Assembly (NCBI GenBank): GCA_900315335.1
Contig: OMYR01000027.1
Coordinates: forward strand, 1 to 64,000
From: an uncultured Bacteroidales bacterium
GTDB lineage: Bacteria > Bacteroidota > Bacteroidia > Bacteroidales > P3
Direction of reading: 5' to 3'
DNA: 64,000 nt
The notes beneath the pieces were generated by a model. It saw nothing but the letters and a program-made list of their open reading frames with translations, searched no databases and had not been told where the DNA came from. Position numbers and translations under genes: made by a program. Below are positions 8,488 to 16,677 of this stretch, piece by piece. Numbering within the stretch: position 1 is the stretch's first letter; every line of letters begins with the position of its first letter.

Positions 8488-8926
8488 GATAGCAAGAAAT
8501 ATAAGAAAGATAGCAGCAAGCGGCAGTGCCGTTGTCTACGGAACGGTTCGAAGTGTGGATAAAAACACAATGGTGTGCGAGGTTATGTTGTATGACGGGA
8601 GTAGTGTTGTGGCTTCGCTTGTGGTAGGTGAGAAAAACAAAGGGATTATCCAAGTGCCGAAAACAGGGAGTTATGTCGCCGTTGTTATGGAAAGCAGAGC
8701 GACCGGGTTCGTTGTGATGGTGGAAGAAGTAGAGCAGATAATAATAAATGGCGGAGAGAATGGCGGGCTTGTAAATGTAAAGGAATTGGTGGAAAAGATA
8801 AATAATCTAATTAATACATTCAATAATCATACGCACCCGGCAACATCAGGTACGACGTCGCCAACCGCTTCGCAATTGACGACAATAAAACAAGACGATA
8901 TAGAGGATAAGAAAATAACACACTGA
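8480..8926 (+). CDS. Baseplate central spike protein (gpV / Mu gp45-like)
   Basis: 148 residues. An N-terminal OB-like beta domain (about 15-85) is followed by a short helix (LVNVKELVEKINNLINTF) and a terminal tip segment NHTHPATSGTTSP near 117-130. The HTH pair matches the metal-binding His-x-His of spike tips in P2 and Mu. The protein pierces the host outer membrane when the sheath contracts. Gene position between hub and gp46-like wedge is standard. Confidence 0.78.
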   Translation: MNEIARNIRKIAASGSAVVYGTVRSVDKNTMVCEVMLYDGSSVVASLVVGEKNKGIIQVPKTGSYVAVVMESRATGFVVMVEEVEQIIINGGENGGLVNVKELVEKINNLINTFNNHTHPATSGTTSPTASQLTTIKQDDIEDKKITH

Positions 8927-8927
8927 A

Positions 8928-9203
8928 ATGGTAGGAATATTACTTGAAGATTTGGACTTGGCTGTAAGCGATGGGCATATTGCGTTGGGCGATAACAGAA
9001 TGGATGTTATAGAGAATATAATAGACAGCAATGAGGGGGAATGGAAAGCAAATAAGTTCCTCGGTGTGGGGATAAAAAAGATGATAGCCCAAAGCGGAGG
9101 CGGTAGTGAGATACGGCAGAAAGTAGTCGAGAACCTGAACAGAGAGAACATAAAAGTGGAGAATATCCAGGTGGATAACGAGAATATAGATATAGAGATA
9201 TGA
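8928..9203 (+). CDS. Baseplate wedge protein, Mu gp46-like
   Basis: 91 residues, one base after the spike stop. The opening DLDLAVSDGHIALGDNRMDVIEN and the centre NEGEWKANKFLGVGIKKM follow the pattern of Mu gp46 / gp25-like wedge proteins, where a short N-terminal hairpin is followed by a 'GEW....GVG' core. It overlaps the next gene by 4 bases (ATGA), suggesting translational coupling. Joins gp47-like protein to the hub. Confidence 0.7.
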   Translation: MVGILLEDLDLAVSDGHIALGDNRMDVIENIIDSNEGEWKANKFLGVGIKKMIAQSGGGSEIRQKVVENLNRENIKVENIQVDNENIDIEI

Positions 9204-10018
9204 GCATAAACGAGATAAAAAAAGAACTGACGGACGAGTTTATAAGCAGCCCCGAAGTTAAAGAGAAATGGCAACTAAACGATAACGACAACTTTGAAGA
9301 TGTATTCAAAACCTCTTCAATAGAGAACCTGCTGTTCTACATCGTCGCCAGCATAATATACCTACAGGAAAAGATGCACTCGCTTTGGCTGAAAGATGTG
9401 GAACAGACTGCCCTTGCCACAAGGTACGGCACAAAACAGTGGTGGTGGAAAATGGCAATGATGTGGCAGGACGGCGACAGCGTGGAAATAAAAGACGATG
9501 GAGTGATAGGTTATGCTACGGAAGACGAAACGAAGAAAATAATAAAATACGCAGCGATAGTGTCAGAAGGTAGAGCGGTGTATATAAGAGTAGCAAAGGT
9601 TGTGGGTGATGATTTGGCAGCGTTGAGCAGCGAAGAGTTAAGTAGGTTTCAGGACTATATAGAAGATATAAAGCCACTTGGCATTATGGCAATAGGACAG
9701 AGTTTTGAAGCGTGCAGCATAAAGATAAATGCCACGGTATATTATGACGGAGAAAAAGACGGCAGCAGCATAAAAACAGCGTGCGAGAATGCAATAAAAG
9801 ACTATTTGAAAAACATAACATTCGGCGGCATTGTATTCAAAAGCAAGATAACAGACGCAGTGCAGAGCGTGGAGGGAGTAAGCGATATGGTTCTTTTATC
9901 GGTAACATACTCCGACAACGGAGAAAATGGTGTGATAAGCAGGTGTTATCAAGCCAAAAGCGGGTACTATACGGCAGAGATAAACATAAGCACATCGGTG
10001 GAGAACGCAAAGAATTAA
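9200..10018 (+). CDS. Baseplate J-like protein (Mu gp47-like)
   Basis: 272 residues. The N-terminal part is helical (KELTDEFISSPEVKEKW); the central and C-terminal parts carry alternating strands with AIGQSFEACSIKINATVYYDGEKD and GVSDMVLLSVTYSDNG, as in the Baseplate_J family. It sits between gp46-like and gp48-like genes, the fixed order of Mu, P2 and their relatives. It forms the ring of wedge arms that holds tail fibres. Confidence 0.75.
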   Translation: MSINEIKKELTDEFISSPEVKEKWQLNDNDNFEDVFKTSSIENLLFYIVASIIYLQEKMHSLWLKDVEQTALATRYGTKQWWWKMAMMWQDGDSVEIKDDGVIGYATEDETKKIIKYAAIVSEGRAVYIRVAKVVGDDLAALSSEELSRFQDYIEDIKPLGIMAIGQSFEACSIKINATVYYDGEKDGSSIKTACENAIKDYLKNITFGGIVFKSKITDAVQSVEGVSDMVLLSVTYSDNGENGVISRCYQAKSGYYTAEINISTSVENAKN

Positions 10019-10026
10019 AACGAAAG

Positions 10027-10491
10027 ATGACAATAAATTGGAGAAGATACATACTTCTTATGTTACCCATAAGGCTGCGAGAAAGCAAAGCGTTGTTTGC
10101 TCTTATATGGTCGCTGACGGCATACACTCGCAAGAAATATGAGCAAGAGTATAACGGCATACTGCTCTTGACGGAAGAGTTGCGATATACTTCCTGCGTC
10201 AAAGCGATAAAAGAACTGCTGAAAAAACGCTTTGGTGAGGGTATCGAAATAACGGACGGAACGGATTATAATGTATCGTTTTTCAAAGCCAATGAACCGA
10301 CGGGCGAAGTAACGTTTGCCTACGGCGAAGATGAGACGGAAGAGAAAACGATGATAATACCCGAGAAAGAGAATACCATGGGTGTGGATTTTATGGTGGA
10401 AGTGCCGGTGCATATAGATAAGGACAGAGTGGCGGGGTTTATAAGGAGGTATGTGTTTGAAGGGGTTAAGTTTGATGTTCATTCTTTTTAG
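10027..10491 (+). CDS. Baseplate/tail protein, Mu gp48-like position
   Basis: 154 residues from the ATG at 10027, chosen because it lies 9 bases after the gp47-like stop and follows cgaaag; the longer frame upstream overlaps the gp47-like gene and is not needed. It opens MTINWRRYILLMLPIRLRES, with a helical region to about residue 70, then beta strands ending FIRRYVFEGVKFDVHSF. This is the place of the last baseplate gene (gp48 / gpI) that links baseplate and fibres. Confidence 0.6.
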   Translation: MTINWRRYILLMLPIRLRESKALFALIWSLTAYTRKKYEQEYNGILLLTEELRYTSCVKAIKELLKKRFGEGIEITDGTDYNVSFFKANEPTGEVTFAYGEDETEEKTMIIPEKENTMGVDFMVEVPVHIDKDRVAGFIRRYVFEGVKFDVHSF

Positions 10492-10737
10492 AAAAGAACG
10501 AACCAAGAAAAGCGTACTTTTTGTAAAAAGTACCAAAAACAATGGATGCGGAAGGTTTGTCGCTCTCGCCTACGAGGGTTTGCCAATGACTACCGCTGAG
10601 AAATTTTCGTAATGGCGAAAATTTATAAGCGGTGCGACTCTTTTCGCTGACGTTGATGAGGGTTTGATGCGGATTTTTGAGTGTGGTTGGTAATGTTTGG
10701 TTGGATTTGATAATTAATAATAAAAAAATAGTGAGAT
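10492..10737 (+). other. Structured intergenic spacer inside the tail operon
   Basis: The longest non-coding gap inside the phage. It contains a palindrome GTACTTTTT-gt-AAAAAGTAC (10514-10533). It also contains an interrupted hairpin with stems ACCGCT/AGCGGT (10592-10597, 10628-10633) and AAATTTTCG/CGAAAATTT (10601-10609, 10616-10624). No open frame of note. Its end is AT-rich (taattaataataaaaaa) before the next ATG. It could be a processing, attenuation or promoter region separating baseplate from fibre genes. Confidence 0.5.
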
Positions 10738-11337
10738 ATGAAGGTAATAACGGATAGTAATAAGACAAGGCAGGTGCAGCCGGTGGATTTTGCGTTTTTG
10801 TCGCAGGCGGACAGCGATGTGGTCAAAGCAGTGGAGAGAATGCTGCGGACTATGTACGGCTGGGGCGAGGACTACCCTATCATCATAAGCGGATTGGAAT
10901 ATAACACGTATAGCAAGCCGCCACAACAGAGTTCATACAAGATAACAAGCGGTAAAGTATTGTGGAACGGAGCAATATATGATGTGGAAGAAGTGCAACT
11001 GAAAACAGGACTTAACACGGTAGGCAGCATATTAAACAGCGTGTATTTTGTGATGAAAAGAAAAGTGGTAGCACCCTCGCCTGTATATGACAAGAATATG
11101 GCAAAAACCATTAACTGCCACTACGAGACATACGGGCAGTTGCAACAGGTGTTCCAACCCATAACGATAAACGGAGGTAACAACAGCGGTATAATAGTCG
11201 GAGCACTGTTAAGCGTCAAATATACGGATATGTATAGAGTGGAGAGTATAGCGTCCATGGTGGGCGAGATGATAGATGCTTTGGAACAAAGAATAAAGAA
11301 GTTGGAGATGATAAAATTGCCGATAATAAGCCAATAA
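10738..11337 (+). CDS. Phage virion protein of the fibre region, unknown function
   Basis: 199 residues. It opens VITDSNKTRQVQPVDFAFL, has a beta-rich middle (SYKITSGKVLWNGAIYDVEE near 65-85) and ends in a helix with ALEQRIKKLEM, a likely coiled coil for trimer formation. First gene after the structured spacer and the first of the variable fibre/appendage block. No catalytic motif. Probable adaptor or appendage between baseplate and fibres, from position. Confidence 0.55.
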   Translation: MKVITDSNKTRQVQPVDFAFLSQADSDVVKAVERMLRTMYGWGEDYPIIISGLEYNTYSKPPQQSSYKITSGKVLWNGAIYDVEEVQLKTGLNTVGSILNSVYFVMKRKVVAPSPVYDKNMAKTINCHYETYGQLQQVFQPITINGGNNSGIIVGALLSVKYTDMYRVESIASMVGEMIDALEQRIKKLEMIKLPIISQ

Positions 11338-11341
11338 AACG

Positions 11342-11617
11342 ATGAAGATACAAAGCGAGATAGGACAGTCATTGATAGACATCGCTCTGATGAGCGTCGG
11401 AGTGGAGCATTTGGCAGATATTGCAAAAGCAAATAATTTGCCGATAGATGCTGTATTTGAGAGTGTGCAGGAGGTGGAAGTTCCGCAATATACAGCCGCA
11501 ATATCTCGCACGGTGTATTGCACGGGAATAAGCGAACAAAGTAAATGGATATTGACAAGCGGAGAATGGGACGACAAAGAAGTGTGGAAAGATGAAGAGT
11601 ATTGGAAAGATAAGTAA
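11342..11617 (+). CDS. Small LysM-like phage protein
   Basis: 91 residues. The segment GQSLIDIALMSVGVEHLADIAKANNLPID (residues about 8-37) follows the LysM pattern 'G.SL..IA......L...N.L', which is common in short Bacteroidetes phage tail proteins. The acidic and aromatic tail (WDDKEVWKDEEYWKDK) carries three Trp. Starts 5 bases after the previous stop. Could bind glycan or act as a tail completion protein. Confidence 0.5.
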   Translation: MKIQSEIGQSLIDIALMSVGVEHLADIAKANNLPIDAVFESVQEVEVPQYTAAISRTVYCTGISEQSKWILTSGEWDDKEVWKDEEYWKDK

Positions 11618-11663
11618 AAGGTGTTAAAAACATATTAAAAACCTATTAAAATGCTTTTAAGAT

Positions 11664-12407
11664 ATGATTGAACAGATATTAAACAACGAGGGTGGAAAGA
11701 GTGTAAGAGAGAAATTGAACAGGGTTATAGACCTGTTGAACAACTTGCAAATAATGGCGACATCATACAAGACACTTGCCGATAAACCGATGATAAACAA
11801 CAGGGAGTTGGACGGCGATGTGTCGCTTGAAGAAATAGGCGTGGAGGATTTGGTACAACAAAGAATAACGGAAAACAACCAAAGGTATTACACCGCCGAA
11901 CAAGTCTCGGAGATGATACAAGAGAGTATCAACCAGTTGGAAGGTGTTAATGTTGATTTAAGCAAGTACGCAACAAATGACGATGTCGATAAGAAATATA
12001 CGGAACTATACAACGAAGTAATTCCGAAAGATTTGACGCTTATGGAAGCGTTTGACGGAAATATTGCTGATTTTGAGGACGGACGAGTATATTTCTACGA
12101 TATAGTCAAAGACAAAGGGACTTTTATTTACGGAAAACAACTGCGGCAGTTGATAGGCGGTGGCAGTGGAACAACACCGACAAGCGACAAAGAAATCCGC
12201 CAAATGGCATTTACAGAGGGAAGCCAGGAAGCAAGGCTGACGGATGTAAGAGGTTTTGACTTTGAGACATCAAGAGTAACAATAAACGGAGTAATGAAAT
12301 ATCCGACAATAGACTACATAAAAGCAGGTGAGATTGCCATTCAGTTCAGAGAATATAAACTTGAAACAGGCGATGTGGTGGTAATGGAGGGCTATTTTAA
12401 CTCTTAA
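11664..12407 (+). CDS. Probable tail fibre / appendage protein
   Basis: 247 residues. The N-terminus is helical (EQILNNEGGKSVREKLNRVIDLL). The stretch MINNRELDGDVSLEEIG near 50 is of a type often seen in phage fibre linkers. A coiled coil runs at about 75-120, and beta strands at the end include VTINGVMKYPTIDYI. Similar in layout to the two fibre genes downstream. No function beyond virion appendage can be read from the sequence. Confidence 0.5.
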   Translation: MIEQILNNEGGKSVREKLNRVIDLLNNLQIMATSYKTLADKPMINNRELDGDVSLEEIGVEDLVQQRITENNQRYYTAEQVSEMIQESINQLEGVNVDLSKYATNDDVDKKYTELYNEVIPKDLTLMEAFDGNIADFEDGRVYFYDIVKDKGTFIYGKQLRQLIGGGSGTTPTSDKEIRQMAFTEGSQEARLTDVRGFDFETSRVTINGVMKYPTIDYIKAGEIAIQFREYKLETGDVVVMEGYFNS

Positions 12408-12421
12408 ATCATAGAAGCGTT

Positions 12422-13009
12422 ATGGCAGAGAAGATACAAAGAGGAAGGATAAAACCGCAACAGTTGGAACACTTCAATCGTCAAAGAGTGGAAGAAGCGT
12501 TTGAGGATAAGAGTATTCCCGAAAGCAAGGTAATATTGGATGAGATAAACGCTAAAATCAAGAGATTGGAAGAAGTAACGGGAGCCTCAACGTATCGCAA
12601 ACAGTATGATTTGACAACAGACAACGGCAACGGTAACGGCGAGATAATATGCGAAGATATGGTATTTGACTACACGCAGCTGATGTATAAAGTGTTTGGC
12701 GAAGTGAGAATAAAAGTACCGAGAGAGTCAAGTTATTATCTGAACATAAACGTAGGACAGCGATTTGATGAGGGCGAAATAACCATAGGCGAAACGAAAT
12801 ATCCGATACAGGACAATATGACTTTTGTGTATGAAGACGTGAGAGAGATAGTGTTTTCAACAAATATATACTTATGGATAAGAACGCTGACGGTGCAGGA
12901 ATACAAACAATCCAAGATACCGACAAAGGTGTCGGAGTTGGAGAATGATTTGAAGTTTGTGGCGGCAAGGATAGAAAACGATGATAATTTGGTAATAGAA
13001 ATAAAATGA
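12422..13009 (+). CDS. Phage appendage protein of unknown function
   Basis: 195 residues, 14 bases after the previous gene. N-terminal charged helix (about 1-55, with EEAFEDKSIPESKVILDEI), a Gly/Asn-rich turn (DNGNGNGEI), then a beta-rich domain from about 75 to 165. Not recognised. Position within the fibre block and the helix-then-beta layout suggest a small fibre or fibre chaperone. Confidence 0.45.
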   Translation: MAEKIQRGRIKPQQLEHFNRQRVEEAFEDKSIPESKVILDEINAKIKRLEEVTGASTYRKQYDLTTDNGNGNGEIICEDMVFDYTQLMYKVFGEVRIKVPRESSYYLNINVGQRFDEGEITIGETKYPIQDNMTFVYEDVREIVFSTNIYLWIRTLTVQEYKQSKIPTKVSELENDLKFVAARIENDDNLVIEIK

Positions 13010-13041
13010 AGTAAAAATAAAAAAACAAAATTAAAGGAATT

Positions 13042-14286
13042 ATGGCAGATTTAAGTAAAATTACGGTAAATGGTGTAACCTACACCTTTGCGGACGAAAA
13101 GGCGAGACAAGATATTCTTAACGTGCTTAACCAATTGACGGGAGCAATGCGGTATATCGGTACTTGTATTGATGAGGCAAATATTACTTCCGACGGGATA
13201 TATACTCACGTGTATATCAAGACAGGAGCCGCAGGTTCTACAACGGCGATATGTTATTATCACGGCACAAAACCGACAGCGACAACATACGTATTCGGCG
13301 GAGTAACCTATACGCTGACGTATAAGGAAGTCAAAGCCGGGGATGTGGCAATATCAGGTAGATTGGAGTATGTGTTTTCGGACGCAGATAATTTATGGCA
13401 CGAGTTCGGAGATACAGGGAGTTTGAAAGCCCTTGCGTTCAAAGATAAAGCAAGCGGAAAATTTAAGCCCAAAGGTAGTGTGTCAAGTACATTTAGCGGA
13501 ACACCGCAGACGGTAAAACATACGGTAACAAACAGCGGAAGCGTGTCGGCAAGCGGAAGTTTTACTCCGAGCGGAACGGTAACACAAGGAAAGGCAGCGA
13601 CAGACTCATTTGTTAAATCGTATCCCGGAAGTACAAGTAAAATGGTGCAGACAACAATACATGATACGCCAACGCCACAAAAGAAAACAATACCAATACA
13701 TAACTATATTGATGGTTTATCGGAATTGGGAGCAAAACTTGTGAAAAAGCAGATAACAGGAGTATCGGGGAGTACCAAGGCATCCAAAGCAAATGCTACC
13801 TCTGTTCCGGGAATGAGTGCATCAGTAAGTGGCGATACATTGATATTGACGACAAAGACTGTATCGTTCTCAGACGTTACGGTACCTGTTGCAGGAAGTG
13901 CTGAAAGTGTGGCGACAGGCGATGTATCGGAAACAGGTACAGGAGCGAGAGTTTTAACAGGCGTAAGCGGAAATAAAATGCCCGGATTGGCATCAACAAC
14001 AGATATTGAAGTTGTTACAGATATTACGGCAGGAGCAGAAGTTATAGTTGCAACAGGAGAGGTTAATACAAGTGCGACAGGCGACAGCGTTATGGTCGGA
14101 ATGGGAACACCAACGAAAGGTAATGCAGTAACAAGTGTGGGTAACCCTACATTCAAGGGAACAGCAGGAAATGTAAGTGTTAGTGGAACAAATACAGGAG
14201 TGGTGATAGCAGACCATACTATAACACCGGCAGGAAGTGTGTCAAGTTCGTTCAGCGGAACAGAAGAAACAGTAACGGTTCGATAA
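13042..14286 (+). CDS. Tail fibre protein with Ser/Thr/Gly-rich repeats
   Basis: 414 residues. The N-terminus MADLSKITVNGVTYTFADEK is shared in pattern with the next gene and is probably the baseplate anchor. From about residue 145 the protein is low-complexity beta repeat: GSVSSTFSGTPQTV near 150 returns as GSVSSSFSGTEETV at the very C-terminus, with variants such as GSVSASGSFTPSGTV between. Such repeats form long beta shafts in receptor-binding fibres. Probable host-recognition protein. Confidence 0.65.
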   Translation: MADLSKITVNGVTYTFADEKARQDILNVLNQLTGAMRYIGTCIDEANITSDGIYTHVYIKTGAAGSTTAICYYHGTKPTATTYVFGGVTYTLTYKEVKAGDVAISGRLEYVFSDADNLWHEFGDTGSLKALAFKDKASGKFKPKGSVSSTFSGTPQTVKHTVTNSGSVSASGSFTPSGTVTQGKAATDSFVKSYPGSTSKMVQTTIHDTPTPQKKTIPIHNYIDGLSELGAKLVKKQITGVSGSTKASKANATSVPGMSASVSGDTLILTTKTVSFSDVTVPVAGSAESVATGDVSETGTGARVLTGVSGNKMPGLASTTDIEVVTDITAGAEVIVATGEVNTSATGDSVMVGMGTPTKGNAVTSVGNPTFKGTAGNVSVSGTNTGVVIADHTITPAGSVSSSFSGTEETVTVR

Positions 14287-14296
14287 CCAAACAACA

Positions 14297-14331
14297 ATAT
14301 GCGTGGCAAAAAACAAAGCCACGCATATTTT
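14297..14331 (+). terminator. Terminator after the first fibre gene
   Basis: Perfect 11-bp inverted repeat ATATGCGTGGC (14297-14307) and GCCACGCATAT (14318-14328), 10-base A-rich loop, followed by a short T run. It covers the ATG at 14299, which is one reason to place the next gene's start at 14347. It may attenuate expression of the downstream fibre and lysis genes. Confidence 0.75.
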
Positions 14332-14346
14332 AACAAACAAAAAAAT

Positions 14347-15213
14347 ATGGCAAATATCAGTAAAATAAATTTAAACGGTTCGGAGTATAGTATAGAAGGA
14401 AAAGAAGCGTATAATTGCAAAATAATGACATTTGCGAATTTGGGCATAAGCATAGGTGTAACGCATAATCTGTACAGCAACGCAACATTGGCAAATGAGA
14501 TAAATGACGGATTTGTTAAGTTTATAATAAAAGGAGCAAGCATAACAAATAACAACACCATAATAAACGTGGTTTCGTCGGCAGGTAGCGGAGCGGTATA
14601 TACAGCGTTATTTAACAAATACGGTGCAGGAAAAGAACTGACATTTATCTTTATCAATGCGGCTTCGGCATCAAATGAAACACCCTACTATACCGTAAAA
14701 GCAAGAGGCGTGGAAGCCAATCACGACAACACGATGAAAGTGCCGAAAAGCGGTTACGGAGCGAACCTTATGGTTAAAGTGATGTGCAGCGGTACAAGTG
14801 ATACAAGCCCGAAGGCAATAGTTACCGAAATGGCGTATATAGGCGATGATGTGCTATACAACTACATCAATAAAGTGGTTGCTCCACCGACAACCGTTAG
14901 CGGTTTGGACACAACGGCAATAAGTAACGCATTCAAACAGACAACAAACGTTATAGTACCCGTAGTAGGAAGTAACAGTTGCCCGACTGTTACACTCAAT
15001 AATCTTTATAGTAGTATGTTAACCAATACACCCGCAGGAGTAATTCATAACCTTATAATAAAAAATACAGGAAGCCAAAGTGCGTGCATACCTTTTACAG
15101 GAGGATATAGCGTAAATGTGGCAGCAAATAAATGTAGGGTTATCCCAATAGTGGCAATAAAAGTGGGTACAATAAATATTGTAGTGCCTGTTAATGTGGA
15201 TATGTCGTATTAA
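14347..15213 (+). CDS. Second tail fibre / receptor-binding protein
   Basis: 288 residues from the ATG at 14347; the earlier in-frame ATG at 14299 lies inside the terminator stem. N-terminus MANISKINLNGSEYSIEG matches the anchor of the preceding fibre gene, while the rest is different: beta-rich with TIINVVSSAGSGAVYTALF near 75 and a final strand block NIVVPVNVDMSY. Two proteins with one anchor and different tips suggest two alternative or co-mounted receptor-binding proteins. Confidence 0.6.
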   Translation: MANISKINLNGSEYSIEGKEAYNCKIMTFANLGISIGVTHNLYSNATLANEINDGFVKFIIKGASITNNNTIINVVSSAGSGAVYTALFNKYGAGKELTFIFINAASASNETPYYTVKARGVEANHDNTMKVPKSGYGANLMVKVMCSGTSDTSPKAIVTEMAYIGDDVLYNYINKVVAPPTTVSGLDTTAISNAFKQTTNVIVPVVGSNSCPTVTLNNLYSSMLTNTPAGVIHNLIIKNTGSQSACIPFTGGYSVNVAANKCRVIPIVAIKVGTINIVVPVNVDMSY

Positions 15214-15228
15214 AAAACTAAAACAAAG

Positions 15229-15660
15229 ATGAAAACAAGCGAAAAAGGAATTGAATTAATTAAAAAATATGAAGGGCTGAAACTTTCTGCCTATCTCTGC
15301 ACCGCAGGGGTATGGACTATCGGCTACGGACACACAAAAAACGTAAGACAAGGGCAGAAAATAAATATCGGCGAAGCCGAAAGGATCTTAAAAGAAGATT
15401 TGAAAGCGTTTGAAAAAGGTATAAATGATTTGAACCTTAAAATAAATCAAAATCAGTTTGACGCATTAGTGTCGTTTGCTTTTAATGTAGGATTGGAAAA
15501 CCTAAAAAAGAGTACGCTGCTCAAAAAAATAAAAGCAAATCCAATGGACAAAAGTATAGAAAACGAGTTTATGAGGTGGGTCTATGCAGGTAGCAAAAAG
15601 TTGGACGGACTGATAAAAAGGAGAACCGAAGAGGCTGAAATGTATTTTAAGGAGGGATAA
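15229..15660 (+). CDS. Endolysin, GH24 T4-type lysozyme
   Basis: 143 residues, the usual size of GH24 endolysins. Glu15 (KKYEGLK), Cys24 and Thr30 (LCTAGVWTIGYGH) give the E-x8-(D/C)-x5-T triad, with Cys in place of Asp as in several phage lysozymes. Also typical are RILKEDL near 51 and QFDALVSFAFNVG near 78. It cleaves peptidoglycan glycan chains at lysis. No export signal is present, so it needs a holin; the holin/spanin-like genes lie far upstream (1953-2583), an unusual split. Confidence 0.93.
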   Translation: MKTSEKGIELIKKYEGLKLSAYLCTAGVWTIGYGHTKNVRQGQKINIGEAERILKEDLKAFEKGINDLNLKINQNQFDALVSFAFNVGLENLKKSTLLKKIKANPMDKSIENEFMRWVYAGSKKLDGLIKRRTEEAEMYFKEG

Positions 15661-15815
15661 AAAACCTCTGACTTATGAAGAGAAGCTCTCACCCTTCTCA
15701 ACAATTAAAAGTGTACATAGCACTACGACAGAGGTATGCTCTGTTCGGTGCTATGGACACCCGTTTTTATGTGAGAGATTGCAAAATTACAAAAAAATTA
15801 ATAAATAAAAGAAAG
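15661..15815 (+). other. Structured spacer with a long hairpin after the endolysin
   Basis: A short stem GAGAAG/CTTCTC (15680-15685, 15694-15699) precedes a long interrupted hairpin at 15711-15760: GTGT, CATAGCAC, ACAGAG pair with CTCTGT, GTGCTATG, ACAC across small bulges, 18 base pairs in all. It is followed by ccgttttt, so it may be a terminator. The open frame that crosses it has no coding look. It could also act as a small RNA or a leader controlling the methyltransferase gene. Confidence 0.55.
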
Positions 15816-16658
15816 ATGAAAAATTATACAAAAGCACCTTTGCCCTTTCAAGGACAAAAAAGAGGTTTTCTAAAACTTTTCAAAGAGTGTTTAAACGATT
15901 TTAATGACAAGGTCATATTCGTAGATTTGTTCGGAGGTAGCGGACTGTTGGCTCATACGATTAAACAGCAACGCCCGGACGCAAGAGTGATATACAACGA
16001 TTATGATTGGTATATTAATAGGCTAAACAATATCAGCAGAACAAACGATTTATTGGCAAAAATACGCTTTGAAATTCAGGATTTTACACGGGGGGGGGGA
16101 TTTTCAAAAAAGGTAAGACTGCCCGAAGAGTTGCGTAGAAAGATATTGCAGATAATATATGACGAGGAACAAAAAGGCTATGTGGATTATATAACGCTGT
16201 CGGCATCGCTGCTGTTCAGTGGGCAGTTCGCAACGAGCTATGAAGAGTTGGCAAAAGAATGTTTTTACAACAAAATAAAGCAAAGTGAATATAATGCCGA
16301 CGGGTATTTGGACGGAGTAGAGATAACACATATAGACTACAAGGTGTTGTTTTCGTTATACAAGTATCTGCCGAATGTTTGTTTTGTTTTAGACCCTCCG
16401 TATCTTTCAACAGATTGCAGTTCCTATACTTCTTATTGGGGGCTTAAAGATTATTTAGAAGTGCTTGACTTATTGCAATGGACTTCGTACTTTTACTTTA
16501 CGTCCAACAAAACATCTATCGTGGAATTGTGCCAATGGTTGACAATGCACCCGAACATCGGAAATCCTCTCGAAGGAGCACAGTGTAAAGAGGTGGCGGT
16601 TAATATCAATAAAACTTCTAAATATAAAGATATGATGTTCTATAAAAAGATTGGATGA
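15816..16658 (+). CDS. D12-class N6-adenine DNA methyltransferase (Dam-like)
   Basis: 280 residues from the ATG at 15816 (preceded by gaaag); the frame upstream runs through a hairpin and is rejected. Motifs in D12 (Dam) order: PLPFQGQKR (8-16), DLFGGSG (37-43, AdoMet binding), DPPY (193-196, catalytic), then SNKTSIVEL near 230. Last gene of the prophage, like the DNA-modification gene mom at the right end of Mu. It probably methylates phage DNA against host restriction. A run of ten G lies in codons 92-95, so the gene may switch on and off by slippage. Confidence 0.88.
   Translation: MKNYTKAPLPFQGQKRGFLKLFKECLNDFNDKVIFVDLFGGSGLLAHTIKQQRPDARVIYNDYDWYINRLNNISRTNDLLAKIRFEIQDFTRGGGFSKKVRLPEELRRKILQIIYDEEQKGYVDYITLSASLLFSGQFATSYEELAKECFYNKIKQSEYNADGYLDGVEITHIDYKVLFSLYKYLPNVCFVLDPPYLSTDCSSYTSYWGLKDYLEVLDLLQWTSYFYFTSNKTSIVELCQWLTMHPNIGNPLEGAQCKEVAVNINKTSKYKDMMFYKKIG
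16090..16099 (+). repeat. G10 homopolymer tract in the methyltransferase gene
   Basis: Ten G in a row inside codons 92-95 (R-G-G-G), in otherwise AT-rich DNA. Gain of one G reaches a TAG after about 17 codons; loss of one reaches a TAA after about 9 codons. Both truncate the protein before DPPY. As written the frame is ON. Confidence 0.9.
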
Positions 16659-16677
16659 AAAAATAAAGAAAGAAGAA

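Noticed and set aside
8246-8653. 135-residue minus-strand frame in the baseplate region
   Set aside because: Antisense shadow of the hub and spike genes with no start signal or coding pattern.
9781-10026. Longer N-terminal extension of the gp48-like gene
   Set aside because: Overlaps the gp47-like gene for most of its length; the ATG at 10027 fits spacing and ribosome site.
14299-14346. Upstream ATG for the second fibre gene
   Set aside because: Lies inside the stem of a strong terminator; the ATG at 14347 gives the N-terminus shared with the first fibre gene.
13704-14657. 317-residue minus-strand open frame
   Set aside because: Antisense to two fibre genes; its length comes from low-complexity Thr/Ser/Gly codons on the other strand.
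13042-15213. Variable region of a diversity-generating retroelement in the fibre genes
   Set aside because: Some Bacteroides Mu-like phages carry one, but no reverse transcriptase or template repeat is visible in the window.
15675-15815. 47-residue N-terminal extension of the methyltransferase
   Set aside because: Runs through the long hairpin and gives a segment not seen in D12 enzymes, which start just before the PF.G.K motif.
1-16658. Extracellular contractile injection system or tailocin instead of a phage
   Set aside because: A capsid gene, prohead protease/scaffold, spanin-like genes, endolysin and tape measure of phage type point to a complete virus; no AAA+ ATPase of injection systems is seen.
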